This document shows positions 36,151-48,600 of a stretch of DNA of 64,000 nucleotides, piece by piece. The notes beneath the pieces were generated by a model. It searched no databases, was not told where the DNA came from, and saw only the letters and a list, made by a program, of their open reading frames with translations. The DNA lies in assembly GCA_951799445.1 (NCBI GenBank), contig OX637290.1, forward strand, positions 188,501-252,500. The letters are read 5' to 3'. Origin of the DNA: Pseudisothecium myosuroides. Taxonomy: Eukaryota > Streptophyta > Bryopsida > Hypnales > Lembophyllaceae. Positions within the stretch are counted from its first letter, which is position 1; every line of letters starts with the position of its first letter. The translations under genes and the position numbers were made by a program.

Positions 36151-39100
36151 GTAGGGTAGCTTTCGATGTGACTCAGTAATTGACCGGGGGCCTTCCACAT
36201 CCACGGTAGCTTAGCCTTCGTTGTGAAATGAAATTATCGAGGCAGGTGCATTTCTTGGAAGTAATTCGGCAGGTGGAGTTATGGAGCTCATTGACCTAGT
36301 CTTCTCGAGGTGAATGCATGGACAGTGTGTCTCCGTTACATAGAGCAACTTGCGATCTCCGTTACACAGAGCAACTTGCGATTTTGGAGTTCTTCGGCAT
36401 ACTGGTGAATTCGATCTCACTGCATTACGTTTTCGAGGAAGCTTGCTTTGGGTGAGTGGCAGCCCATTTAGTGTGCGATGTCATTGCGCTGCATACATGT
36501 GTAGGGATTAGTGTTTCTTTTACTAGCTGCGGTTTCATTGCCATGCACACATGCATGTCGACTGAAATTTGACTGTTCAATTAGTCTGACCGCGATGTCA
36601 TTGCGCTGTATATGTACATGACTGCATGTTTTGTTGGGAAGTTGATTATTCCTCTTCTCATCGTTAAGTTCGGTTGTCGATGGTAGTATACACGTACGAT
36701 TTTAAGATTTTAGGGCAATGCGACGTTGTTCATGGTGTTCATGAGGAGAGAGCAAACAGTTCACGTACCTCGGGAGCTACGCCTGTGTCTTGGCAGCGGT
36801 ACTTTCCTTCAAATTGGTCTCCATGTCTTGCAGATTGGAAACTGTATCGTCGTTCATGAAGAGAACTGTGTAGGGCAAACTTTTGGCCCTCTCACTCTGA
36901 TTTTTGATAAACAAGTGACTGTCTTTCAATTGGAATATATTGTTGGCTAAGTACTGCTACATTGCTGTTTTCTTGCAGGTGTAAATCAAGGAACATGAGC
37001 ATGAATAGCTACAGTTGGTGAACTTTGCAAGTAAGTAGCAATCGCTATTGAAAATTGAACATGCACAAATGACAACTCCTATGCATAGTGGCTTTCGATT
37101 GACCGTAGAGACTTCATTAAAATAGATTGGGCACGGTCCTAGTATATATACGGGATTGAGATGAGATTGAGATAGATTGCTGCAAGCTATGGCGCGGGGT
37201 CCAGTACTCCAGTTTGAAGTTGATTTATCATTATATCTTCTATATGTTACTCCGTACTTATTAGAGAAATGTATGCATTACTACATTTATCATGTGCAGC
37301 TAGTTTCGATCGAGACTAATGTTCAAACGTCACTATCTGCAGCTACTTGGGAAGGGGTCGTCACGGTCACTGAGACCAACCAGAAAGCAACTTCAGCAAG
37401 ATCGAAGTCTTCCAGCGGAGTAGTCACTTTGCTGTTTGGGCATTGTTGGCTCTGCATTAATTTGTTGATTGGCGTTCTCATCTTGTTCAGATTGTCAATA
37501 CTGTTCTGTGTTGTGCATATCGGTGTTTAGAGAGCTTGTCCGTAAGATTTGTATTTATAAAATATCTAATCTGTGTTTAAAGCGTGCGTTACTGTACCGA
37601 AGGCTGACTGTGCAGACGCAACTTCTTTTAGGTTCATTTTGCAGATGAGCTCACTAGTATAAGAAAAAAAAAAAAAAAACCCGACTTCAACGTGTATGTG
37701 AGCATATAACGAGTGGACAGACCCCGATTTCGGCGAGAAAAGCCACCGGCGATCCCCGAGCTCCAGCAAGTTTGAGCGATTGCTCTCTGCGGTACCGTCT
37801 TGGACGGCGTTTGCAGGTGGCCTGGCGATTGGAAAGATGTTGGGTCGATCCTCAGGCTCCTCACGTCCCGCGAAGGGACCAGACCGTGACGTACCGGTAC
37901 GTACACTATTCTCGATGCCCCGACCATTTCATTGCCGCGCTTTTCAATTTGTGAGACTCCGATATCTGTTCAGATTAGCCAGAGTCTGCTTCAATGCAAG
38001 TTTGGTGCCTGGCCCATGAATAGCAGAATGAACGATTTTTAGCTAATTAAAAAAATCACATTTGGGGACCACCGGTAGAGTCTGACTTAAACGCTGGACA
38101 AAATTAGTGTGGTTGCTGTGGTTCTGTCTCATAAACGTGCTGCAGAAACATCTTAAGAAAACATCAATGCTTAGGGCACCTGTAACATGATTACAATAAT
38201 TGCCAATCTGTCGATCATCTTGCAAACTCAATAGAATGGTGAATCAAAGGAAAAGTGGCCTGAGCCTGCTGGCTTTGCCGTAACATGCTGGGTTTTAGCT
38301 CTGTTATGCATCCTGTTGATTACCGGCCACTTGCAACTACTATCCGGCTGGCAAATGGATTGCACAGCGCCGGCCGCGGCCCAACTGATCGGATGATTCG
38401 CATACACCATTGTCGATGCCCTTACAATTTCAGTGCCATGCACTTCCTGCTTTTTAATTTGTGGGTGCAACACAAGTTACTGTAGATTTTATTAATGTGG
38501 GAACAATGTGGGCCACTGTTCCTCGAGAGAGTCCGGAGTTTCTTTGGCATACAACGTGCGCATGTGGCCACACATATTCCTCTAGTAGGAGGGAGTCCTT
38601 CCTCATGAGAGTCTTCCTGTGCGATACACCATCCAAAAGGAAATCTTCATTGGGACCACGGCATGAAAGAACCAATGAACCATGAACCATCATGAATGAA
38701 TGAATATTTGTTTGGGTAAGGAACAAGTGACCAACACAAGATGCAATTGCAATGCTCAAAATTATTGTACACCTGCAGGTACACCAATACGTGATGTTCA
38801 TGATGATACTTTGATCTAGGATAGGGCTAAAAAGAAGGAATCATGAATGATTTTCTAACAGCAGTTTTTGAGGATAAGATCATAGACTTATAGTTGCTCC
38901 TTGTTTATGTAGTAGGAAATTATTGGCGATAATATTGGTACATTTAACTGTGTGAGTTTGACTGTGATAAATGATTATCAATCTACAATTTTTATTCTAA
39001 CATCTAAATTGCTGAATTTTTTTCTCTTAACTTAGGCCATTTTATGACAAATAATCACTTAATCAGATCTTGGAAGTATTGGGATTGTATTATAAAATAT

Positions 39101-39374
39101 AACAATTCAATTTAATTACTATTATAGTATAATTTTTTATTACTAATTGAATATTCAAGTACGCATATTTTAATGCTGAAATCATGCACATCGAGCATGA
39201 TCATTTTTCCAAGTGAACAAACTGTATCTCATGTTCTTGGAGAACACTTTTGATTGTTTTCAGATATTAGAACTTCCGTCATGCATTCTTCATTTTGTTT
39301 CTTGATATATTAGTTGGGGTGATATATTGTTGCCTGGCCTGATCAATTGGGGTGATTTTGTGGAACGTACGTGA
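36151..39374. other. 5' flank of the lectin gene; no convincing gene
   Basis: Mixed-composition DNA without a recognisable protein. A TATATATA sequence is at 37143-37150, and an intron-like 3' end (TTTTCTTGCAG) lies near 36979. A poly-A run is at about 37662-37680. Two loosely similar segments (about 37800-37960 and 38290-38465) suggest an old local duplication. The 117-codon ORF at 37177-37530 is unlike any family recognised. A distal promoter with a 5' leader intron for the lectin gene is possible but unproven. Confidence 0.4.
36331..36382. repeat. 26-bp direct tandem repeat, 2 copies
   Basis: CTCCGTTACAYAGAGCAACT followed by TGCGAT is repeated back to back with one base difference. Confidence 0.8.
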
Positions 39375-39605
39375 ATGACTGAAAAGATGGACGAGGGCCA
39401 GAACGTGGAAGGAATCGTGCCCTGTGGGCCATGGGGAGGAGCAGGAGGAACCCCATTCTACGATGGGAGAGGCGACATTGTGGAGATTCAAGTCACTCAC
39501 AACGCAGAGCATGTGCTGGGCTTGGAGACCAGCTACAATCAAGGGGCTGCTTCTTTCAAAGCTGGCCCTCACGGCACTAGTGGCGCGGGCGGGCAGATCT
39601 CCAAG
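39375..39605 (+). CDS. Exon 1: start and N-terminal half of jacalin domain J1
   Basis: The exon has 77 codons. A short acidic N-terminus without a hydrophobic stretch leads into GPWGGAGGTPFYDGRGDIVE and a YNQGAASF segment, the first half of a jacalin fold. It ends AAG|GTACTT. The TGA just before the ATG, in frame, supports this start unless a splice acceptor intervenes. Confidence 0.8.
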
Positions 39606-42600
39606 GTACTTAACTCAGTAATAAATTCAATAATAAGATCCTAATGAAGCTTTAATGTCAGTCTTAATTGGTAGTGTCGTAACAACTGACACTTGCAACG
39701 AGTCACAACCCTACATTTTACGTGTACCAACGTACTGCCATCCTGTCCAACTTCACGGTTCATCTCCACTGTTGGGTTTCCTTACTTTCCTGGTTTGTTT
39801 TCCTTAAAATTATTTCAAGGAAATTGACACGGTTTCTGGCTTCTGGAAACAGTAGTATTAGCGAGAAGAAAATCGTGTCAGTCTCTTTTGAGAGAGAGGA
39901 TAGTGAGGGCCGGAATGTCACCCGCTCAATTAAGTGAATTAACCCCTAAAGTTCCATGACTATGTTTTCACCGAAAACACTCAAAAAATGCCATTTAGTA
40001 CAAGTACCAAATTCTTGCAAAAAGAACTTTTTTGACACATGTTACTGTAGGATCTTATAGTAAACCAGTTTTAGAAGATGTGGAAAAAATTTCAGAATTT
40101 TCCACCATGCGGATTGGAAGATATAGCATTTGAATTGGCAAAAATCCTCTTTTTGTCCCTGCAAAAAATAGGGTAGCTGCACCTCACAAGGTCACATTTG
40201 TATGAAAATATGTCCAAAATGGTGGTGCTTCTTTGAATTCTTTTTCCTAAACAAGTTGGCTACATGCTTAAAAAATTTCAAATCATTTGGAATTGTACAA
40301 CATATACCAAAAAAATAGTAAGTAGAAAGAAGTAGAGAATGATCCAAAATACTAAATTGTTAAGAATTTAATAATGGAATTGAAAAATGTCAATCCCAGT
40401 GGTTGTAATGTTGTAATAAACAACCTATATCCTATGAATTTATTTTTTTCAAAAAATATTAAAAATTGAGTTAAATAAACAACTTCAAAGTTTATTTCAG
40501 AGTAGAAAATCCATAATTGCCTGCAAACTAAAAACCCTCATAATTTTTGACTCATTGGTTGAAAGGGAATGATTCAAAGCTTTTTACGTATATATAACTC
40601 TAGAAAACCAATTTCAAATTTTTATTTCTAAAAAAAGTGATTTTTTCTGATCTGCCTGGATTGCCCAGTTACAAAAAAAAATAACATATTTGGCCATAAC
40701 TTTTGACTCCTATTTCCAAATGTCATGAAATTTAGTGCATATGAAGGATATTCCACCTTCTATTAAAATTTCAGCGTAAAATATAGAAATCTCTAGTCAC
40801 ACGTACCTGCCCAAAATTTCTATACAGCCAAAAAACGCATGCTAATCCTTTAGGGGTTAATAACCCCCAATCATATCTGTATTTTCATTACCATAACGCC
40901 ACATGTGAGATTGCAATCAATATGAAATTAACAATTGTATCCCATATCCTATATTCCGTACACAATCCATAATTATGTCATACCATGTTGGTACTCCGTT
41001 TACCATATCCATGTTTGATATAAACGTGCATCCCATAATCCATATATGTACCCATATGTCATACGGTATCAAGACTTTGTAACTATTAGCCATCTATATT
41101 TGATATACCATATCTACATATATATGCCATAAATGTATTTTATATATCATATCCGTATATATTCCATATATCATATCTATATCAAAGTTTTTTTGGTTTT
41201 GAAGGATAGGCAGATGAATTAAGTGTTTTATTATATTCAGTTGGAAGTAGGAAAGTGGAGGTCTCTTTTCAGGGGATAGTAAAAAGAAAATTTAGCGTCA
41301 CTTTCATTTTAATTAATTTGTAAAAACTCGTACTTCTCATAAGGTCAGAATTTAATTTTGAATTTTAGCTCAATGTAATATTTTTGTTATATGAAATTAT
41401 ATATTTTATAAACACTAAACCTGTCCTTGTTAATTTTTTAATTTTATTAAAAAATAATTTGCAAAATATTTGTATATTTTTAACTAAAAATTATACTATT
41501 TTAAAATTGCTTATCATTAAGGTTTCTAATAATTTTTTAATAATTTTATTTTTCATCAAGGTTATTTTTTTGAATAATTTAAAATTTGATTCTTAGAAAG
41601 TTGTTAATTTAGTAAAACAAAACAATATTAGTTGGTTTTTAGATATAATAATGGTTTATTTTATATATTAAATTTAAAAATTATTTTAAAATGAATGATA
41701 TATATCAAATTAGTCTCTAAATTTTTTTAATATTTTTTATACATCAGAAAAAGAATACTTTATTTCATTATTGATTTATAAAAAGGCCCATTTTTTTTCT
41801 ATTTAGACTAAATCAATATTATTTTATTTTTTATAAATTGATATTTATTTATTTAAAATACATATATATACTAAAAGCTTTAGATAATTTAATTTAATGT
41901 TTATTATATCAAAAAATTATTGCTTTAATTTTTTATGAATTTGATTTGAAGTAAAAAAAATTAAAATAATAATATATAAATAAAATCCAACTCCAATAGT
42001 AGCTACTTTTAAAGAAATTTTTGGATGTCAATTTAGGAAAAAACAAAGTGGTGATTTTTTAGACATGGTAATAATTTATTTAATTAATTAAATTCAAGTA
42101 CCAGTTTGAAATGACTGTTATATATCAAATTAGTCACTAAACATTTTTATAATATGTTTTACATATCAAATATTGAAGAGAAAGTTGTTTTGTTTCATTT
42201 TTTGTTTAAAGAATTTTTTGGATCACATCTTCTATTCTAATTTCTAGGTCAATCTAATCCATTAACAAGAAATGGTTCGTAAACAAAGATTAAGCGCTTA
42301 GGTCTTACATAGTATCAAATATGCAACGGCAAGCTGTTCCACTTATAAAACTAGAAAAATGTAGTATAGGAACAAATTAGAAAGTCAAACAACTCTTGAT
42401 TTTGGAAATGAAGTTATTGCAAGACAAAGTGGAGTTGGTGCTTTTATTTAATTATTACCTTTATTTCAAAACCAAACACTTTAAGATCCTTTTTTAATCC
42501 AAAACAATTTTTAGAAATAAACAAGAATGGTATAACCGAGAGGCTTTATTATAGGTTAATTTATTGACCATTCAAACCCTACATCCCTACTACAACCAAA

Positions 42601-45600
42601 TCTTAATTTTGTTGTGCAATGTAAATGCAGTTGGAGATAGGATTTGGAAACTCACATTTTGGAATTTGAGTATGGTAGATGGATGAAGACGATAGCTATA
42701 GTAGTTGATTTAAAAAGTATGACACAAAGTAATACAAGCAAGCTATTCAAATTGTTTACTTTGTACTTGCAAGATTTATGAAAAATTTCTAGAGTATTTT
42801 TCAATCTTTGGACTTTGTCTTAGGTAAATAATGCAAACATGGCTAAGACCCACATGGAATTCCTTAGCCAAAGTTTCAATCTTCTCCTTATTCTCCATCA
42901 AAATTAGGGTGTAGAGTCCCCGTTGCATAATAGTCCCTGCTGCTTGTACGGTCCAAACTTCTTCTTTATGTTGATGTACGTTGGTTGGGTGTCAATATTG
43001 ATGAAATAGTGTACAGAATCATGCCAAAATTGATAATGCAAAAACTGATTCCAATAATTCAATTGAAATTGTCAAAATGAGTATTACACGGAAGCAATCT
43101 TAAATGACAGAAATAGAGAGAGTGACTCATTGGTTGGCTTCATTTGCACAGATCACGTTGCAGTACCCCGACGAGTATGTCATGCAAGTTACAGGAACCA
43201 CAGACAATTATGCCACGGTCCAAACCCCGGTGGTGTTGTCGTTGATTGTGGTCACCAACAAGCAGTCTTATGGCCCGTATGGAAAGGCCATTGGGACAAC
43301 ATTTGCAAGCCTCCCCGATAGCCGAGTGGTGGGATTTTTTGGTAGGGCCGGCACTTTGCTTGACCAGCTGGGCGTGTTGCTTCATCCCTCTGATACATAC
43401 TCAACCACAACTACGACAACCATGACGACAACGACGACAACAAAAACAACATCTTCTTTCGCTGTGGTCGAAGCAGAGGAGAAGCCACTTGTAGTCAAGG
43501 GGCCTTGGGGAGGGGAGTCCGGGTCTGCATTTCATGATGGCCATGGTCGAGTGGCGGAGATTGTGGTCACCTATCACAAGCACCAGATCAATTCCTTGCA
43601 GGTGTTGTATGAGCATGGCACGCTTCCGTTTCAGGGTCCAATGCACGGCGTTCACGCGGGGCATGAAACCAAGGTACATGTATTGAAGTATTTCATGGCC
43701 TTTTGGACATTCTACCTCCCTTAATATAGTTTGCTCTTAAAGCAACCATCATCCTCTAAATGCATTTATGGCGAATTTCATTAAAATGGCGGTATTCCAT
43801 GTGCCATTTTCACACCTTGACATCTAGGACATGTATACATTGCTAACATCTAGGTCATTTTTAGATTTCAAAAATCTAGGACTGATATAGATTTCAGACC
43901 GTGCAGGCTAGAAATCTAGGATTGGTAAAGATTTAAAATATCTAAGACAGATGTAGATTTCAAAAATCTAGTAAAGGTATAGATTTTGGTACAGAAAAAA
44001 CAGTGTAGATTAGGCGGTCTGAACTTCTAAAAGTGCCAAATTAGTGGAATACCGCCATTTTAATGAAATTGGCCATATTTCCTATTTAGGACTGATTGAC
44101 ATGGTGGCTAAATATGTTTCCTATTTAGGATTGATTAATATGTTGGCTAAATATGTTCTCTATTTAGGATTGATTGCCACGTGCTTTGAAATATCTATTA
44201 GTGTCATTGATGAGTTTGGTAGGCTTAAAGGATCACTTCAAGAAGAGACTACCTTATGATAACCATCTTTATTCATGTCATAGTAGTCATATTGTGGAGG
44301 TGTTATACTATGGAATTAGCTTGCAATTGTCACATTCAGAAGGCAATTGAAAATGAAGTTTTAAAATTTCGATGTCGATATATTTCAAAGTGTAATTGTG
44401 TAAATGATCAGAATAAAATACTAGTGTATGATTAGGAAATAAGTGCAAGAGATCAAATAGTGCTTGGGAACATGCAATATTAACATTTCGGCATCTACAT
44501 TTAGAATTATGTTTTCTTGGTCATGATAGTTGGGTATTGTATTTAAGTTCTTGAAAATTTTCAATTGCATTTCTTATAGTACAATAGTTTTGATTCTAAT
44601 TTTAATTGTCAATGTAGATGAAAAAATTGAGTTGAAATGATATAGAATTATGGACGAAGTAGGAGCTAGAGAATGATAGAGAATACTTTGTTTATAGATT
44701 GAGATCTTGAACCATAATTTTTAACTTTCATTTATCGATCATTAAGTTTCTTCTCAAATGTTTAATTTTTTTTTGCACATCTAGAGTACATTGGATAGTC
44801 CTATCTTGCAATACTAGTGTTTCAAAACAAAGAAGCAACAGCGATCCTAGGTCTTGCAATTTTAGCTTGCTTGGTCAACATGTAGATTTACTACTTTGTA
44901 CTTTAGCGACCCATGCCAGTTCACAGGGGTATTTAAAAGAGAGCTATATATAATTAAAATATTAATAGGATATTCTATTTGATATTTTCAAAATGAATTT
45001 ACAAACTCTTACTTAAATTTTTTTATTGTAGACTTTATCTCCAATGAATTAACAACACCCTATCTTTGAACTTAGGTAGTTTTCTAAGTGAATGTGGGTG
45101 AACTACCTAGGGTTTATTATAACAAATTGGGTTATAATATCTCTACCATTAGTGTAGAGCATAGTTGCTTGGTTAAATAAATATTTGGATTATAATATCT
45201 TCAAGATGAGTACATAAGCAATGAAGTTTTAATGTTATTTATCTTTGTAATGAATTCTTGAATTTGAATGGAGTGAGGAGAACTTAGTTAGCAAGGATTT
45301 ACTAGATTAGTATGTGTTAGAAGTGGATTCTTTGTTTTTTTAACCCGACACTAATTACTCACTTGTGTATTCATTGGTGTGATTGTCTGTGTGTGTAGAT
45401 TTCGTTTCGTCGTCCAGAGGAGTATTTGATTGAAGTGAAAGGAACTATAGGAAAAGTCTCCAAGCATGACACTATCACTTCGCTTACGTTTATCACCAAC
45501 CAGCGTCGTTTTGGACCCTTCGGCCATTGCGCAGGGAAAGCCTTCGAGAGCCCTCCGGGCAGAGAGGTGACCGGGTTTTTTGGCAAATGTAGTTCTCGGC

Positions 45601-48600
45601 TTGATCAAATTGGGGTCATCACCAGGGCTCCTGGGCATCTGGATTCTACAGTAGTCCAAGGTCCTTGGGGGGGTGATCATGGCTCTCAATTTTGTAGCGG
45701 AAGAGGGGATCTCTCGGAAATCTATATCACGTTCACAAAAGGTCACATCGTGGCGTTGCAAGCCACCTATTGTCTCGGCATAGAAAAGACCAAATTTAAG
45801 AGTGATTGTTGGGGTGGTGAGAATCCAGCCCAAACGGAGAAGGTAATGTTATTTGAATCCAAGTTTAGAAAAAGTTTATGTGCAAGCTCATTCAAAATCA
45901 GAATTTGATTTATTTGCATATGAGAAATAATGTCATTTTCATGTCTAAAAAAGCTAAGGTTCATTTGCATATTGGAACTTTAGAAGTTATCATGGATGTC
46001 TTAAAAACACATTAGAAAGCCTTCAGTAACTTCCCAATTGAAAATGAATTTTGTGGAATATTGATTTTTTTTAATGGATGCTTGTAACAGGTGACTTTAA
46101 ACTTTCCTGACGAGTATCTTATCCAGCTCAAGGGAACAATTGATACCGTGAATGGGATTGAGGCGGTGTCATCATTGACCTTCATCACAAATCAAAGAAT
46201 TTGTGGTCCCTATGGTTCGACGTCCGGAAGAGCCTTCAAGAGTACACCTAGTATAGTACTGGGCTTCTATGGACGCTTTGAATCCATTCTTCACCAGATT
46301 GGAGTCATCACTGAGGTTTCTTCCGGAATTCAATTTCGAAAGTTGTTTGGGAAGACATCTGTCAACACTGGATCTGGTTGGAATGAAATTTATATGGAGA
46401 GTGCTAGACGTAGCACACAAGACAATGTTGATTTAATCATTACTGAAGGGCCTTGGGGAGGGCAAGGAGGTGCTTCCTTTTACGATGGAAGAGGTGACAT
46501 TTATGAAATTGCCATCACTCACACGGAGAGCCAAATTCTGTCATTCCAAGCTAGTTATGAGCAAGGAGGGGTTGTTTTTCAACCTGACAGTCATGGAGGG
46601 CAAACTGGAGATGTAGCAACGGTAACTCTCATATTCTTGAATTTGTAGACTCAGTAGCTATAGCTAAAGAATGATATTTTGCTCAAAAGCGGCAATGTGG
46701 TCTGTAAATTTAGTAACTCCATGATTTCTTTGCTTAGTATCATCGCAACCCATTGCAGCCATGGACGTAAGTTGAAATACAATTGCAAGTTCTAGCACTC
46801 TCTTTGATAGTAGATCCATAAGTCTCCACTTAGAAATTACGAGCCTAAAGGAATATGCCACAAACTAGGAGGCTCATTGTCTTCTTTTGGCAGGATGGTT
46901 GCACAGTAGCCGAATGAGGGTTATTTTTGATAAATTGCTCCATTGTTGCCTCCTATTTGATTGTCATTGTAAGCGTGGTACCGGTCATTCAATTCCATGT
47001 AGTGACGAGCTTAACCTAAATATTGGACTATATTTGCATTTTGTGACAGGTTAAATTGGATTTTCCGGAGGAATACTTGGTCCAAGTCCAAGGAATGATG
47101 CAGACTGTTCACCATAACAATGTCATCAGTTCATTGACTATCATTACCAACAAGCAAACTTACGGACCCTATGGATCTGTTTCTGGAAGAAGATTTCAAA
47201 CCTCTTCTGAAGGAATTGTCGTAGGATTCTATGGGCGAGCTTCCCCAACTTCACTGGATCAAATTGGCTGCATAATAAAGATGCCTAATTCACTTGGCAG
47301 CAAGCTCACCTATGATACCACATATCTGGTCAGCCCGGATGTTTTGGTTATTCCACAAGGGCCTTGGGGAGGTTCAAGTGGCCAAGAATTCTACGATGGA
47401 AGGGGTGACATTGTGGCTTTGAACATCAACTACAACAAAAGTCTTATCACCTCGATTCAAGTCGACTATGAGCAAGGAGGCACAAAATTTCAAGCACCTG
47501 TACACGGTGAAGATGGCGCTCAGCATGTCAAGGTGTGCAATCCCTACCTCCATGCATTCATTGTCTTAGCATTTATTATATGATACAATAAGTTGTAGCC
47601 TTGTTTAAGTTAGGTCTAAAGTTAGACTTAACTCCATTTATTGAACTACCCATTTCTTATAAAAGAATAATTAGAATTTTTTTGATTGAAATTCTAGGTG
47701 GTTGCACTAAAGCCTACAAATCATTTACTGCATTATAATCTATTTCCACCCATATGAATCATTTTTTGATTACAAACTCAAAAAAATTAAAGGAAAGAAT
47801 CAATGGTAATATTTAAACAATTTCAAACCTTATCAAGCGTCAAGCACTAAATAAATTGAACTCTCAATATTTAGGATAATTTCAAATGGAAACAACACTA
47901 CCAGAGTGTGACATGACTTTTGTCTTTGCAATGATGAAAAAATTATTTGTTTCACCCAAAGTGGTTTGTTTACACATATATGAAGTAAAGATGATTTTGG
48001 TTTAGTAATCTTGTAATTATTTCACAATTTGTCATTTCTTCATTGTGAACAAAATGTCATGTCCTTTCAAATTGAAGAGAATCATAAAAGCAAGAAACGG
48101 TCTAATTATTGAAATTTTGTTTATTGGTGATATGCATGCATGGAAGAAGTGGGCTTTGAAATGGTTCAAGGTACTGGTTGTAGTTCAATTATTTGTTAAT
48201 GATATTGCGCTAATTATTGCAAATCTAAGGAAGTGCCAAAAGGTTGTACAATTTTACATACTATCGTAGTCATATTGGCCTTTTCAACATTGGTCTTTTA
48301 TTAACTTAGTAAAGTTTCTGACAAAGATCCTACTTATTTTCTACAAATTTCTCTAATTGTTTCTTAACTTTTATAAAAATTTGATTTTGACATTAATGAA
48401 TTAATAAAAAACCAAAGCCATATCACACTACGGTATATGGACAAGTAAATGTTGTAAAAGGAGAAACATAAAAGTCTTAATAAAATCTGACAATTCTTTT
48501 GACGACTTAAAACTATTTGTAAAGAAGGAAATGTCAACTACAATTACTCTCAACTACACAACCTAATACGGAAGGTTGATTGCAATTCGGCAGATTCAGT

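Larger units (their letters stand above)
39606..43151 (+). other. Intron 1 (3,546 bp)
   Basis: The intron runs from GTACTT to TTTGCACAG. It is very AT-rich and hosts a TTAA-flanked element (39939-40860), a degenerate CCATATC repeat zone (about 40875-41185) and two diverged copies of a block (about 41630-41780 and 42045-42200). Short ORFs in it are not credible. Confidence 0.75.

Noticed and set aside
37177..37530. 117-codon ORF upstream of the lectin
   Set aside because: No recognisable family and no clear link to the lectin. A TATA-like sequence nearby is not enough.
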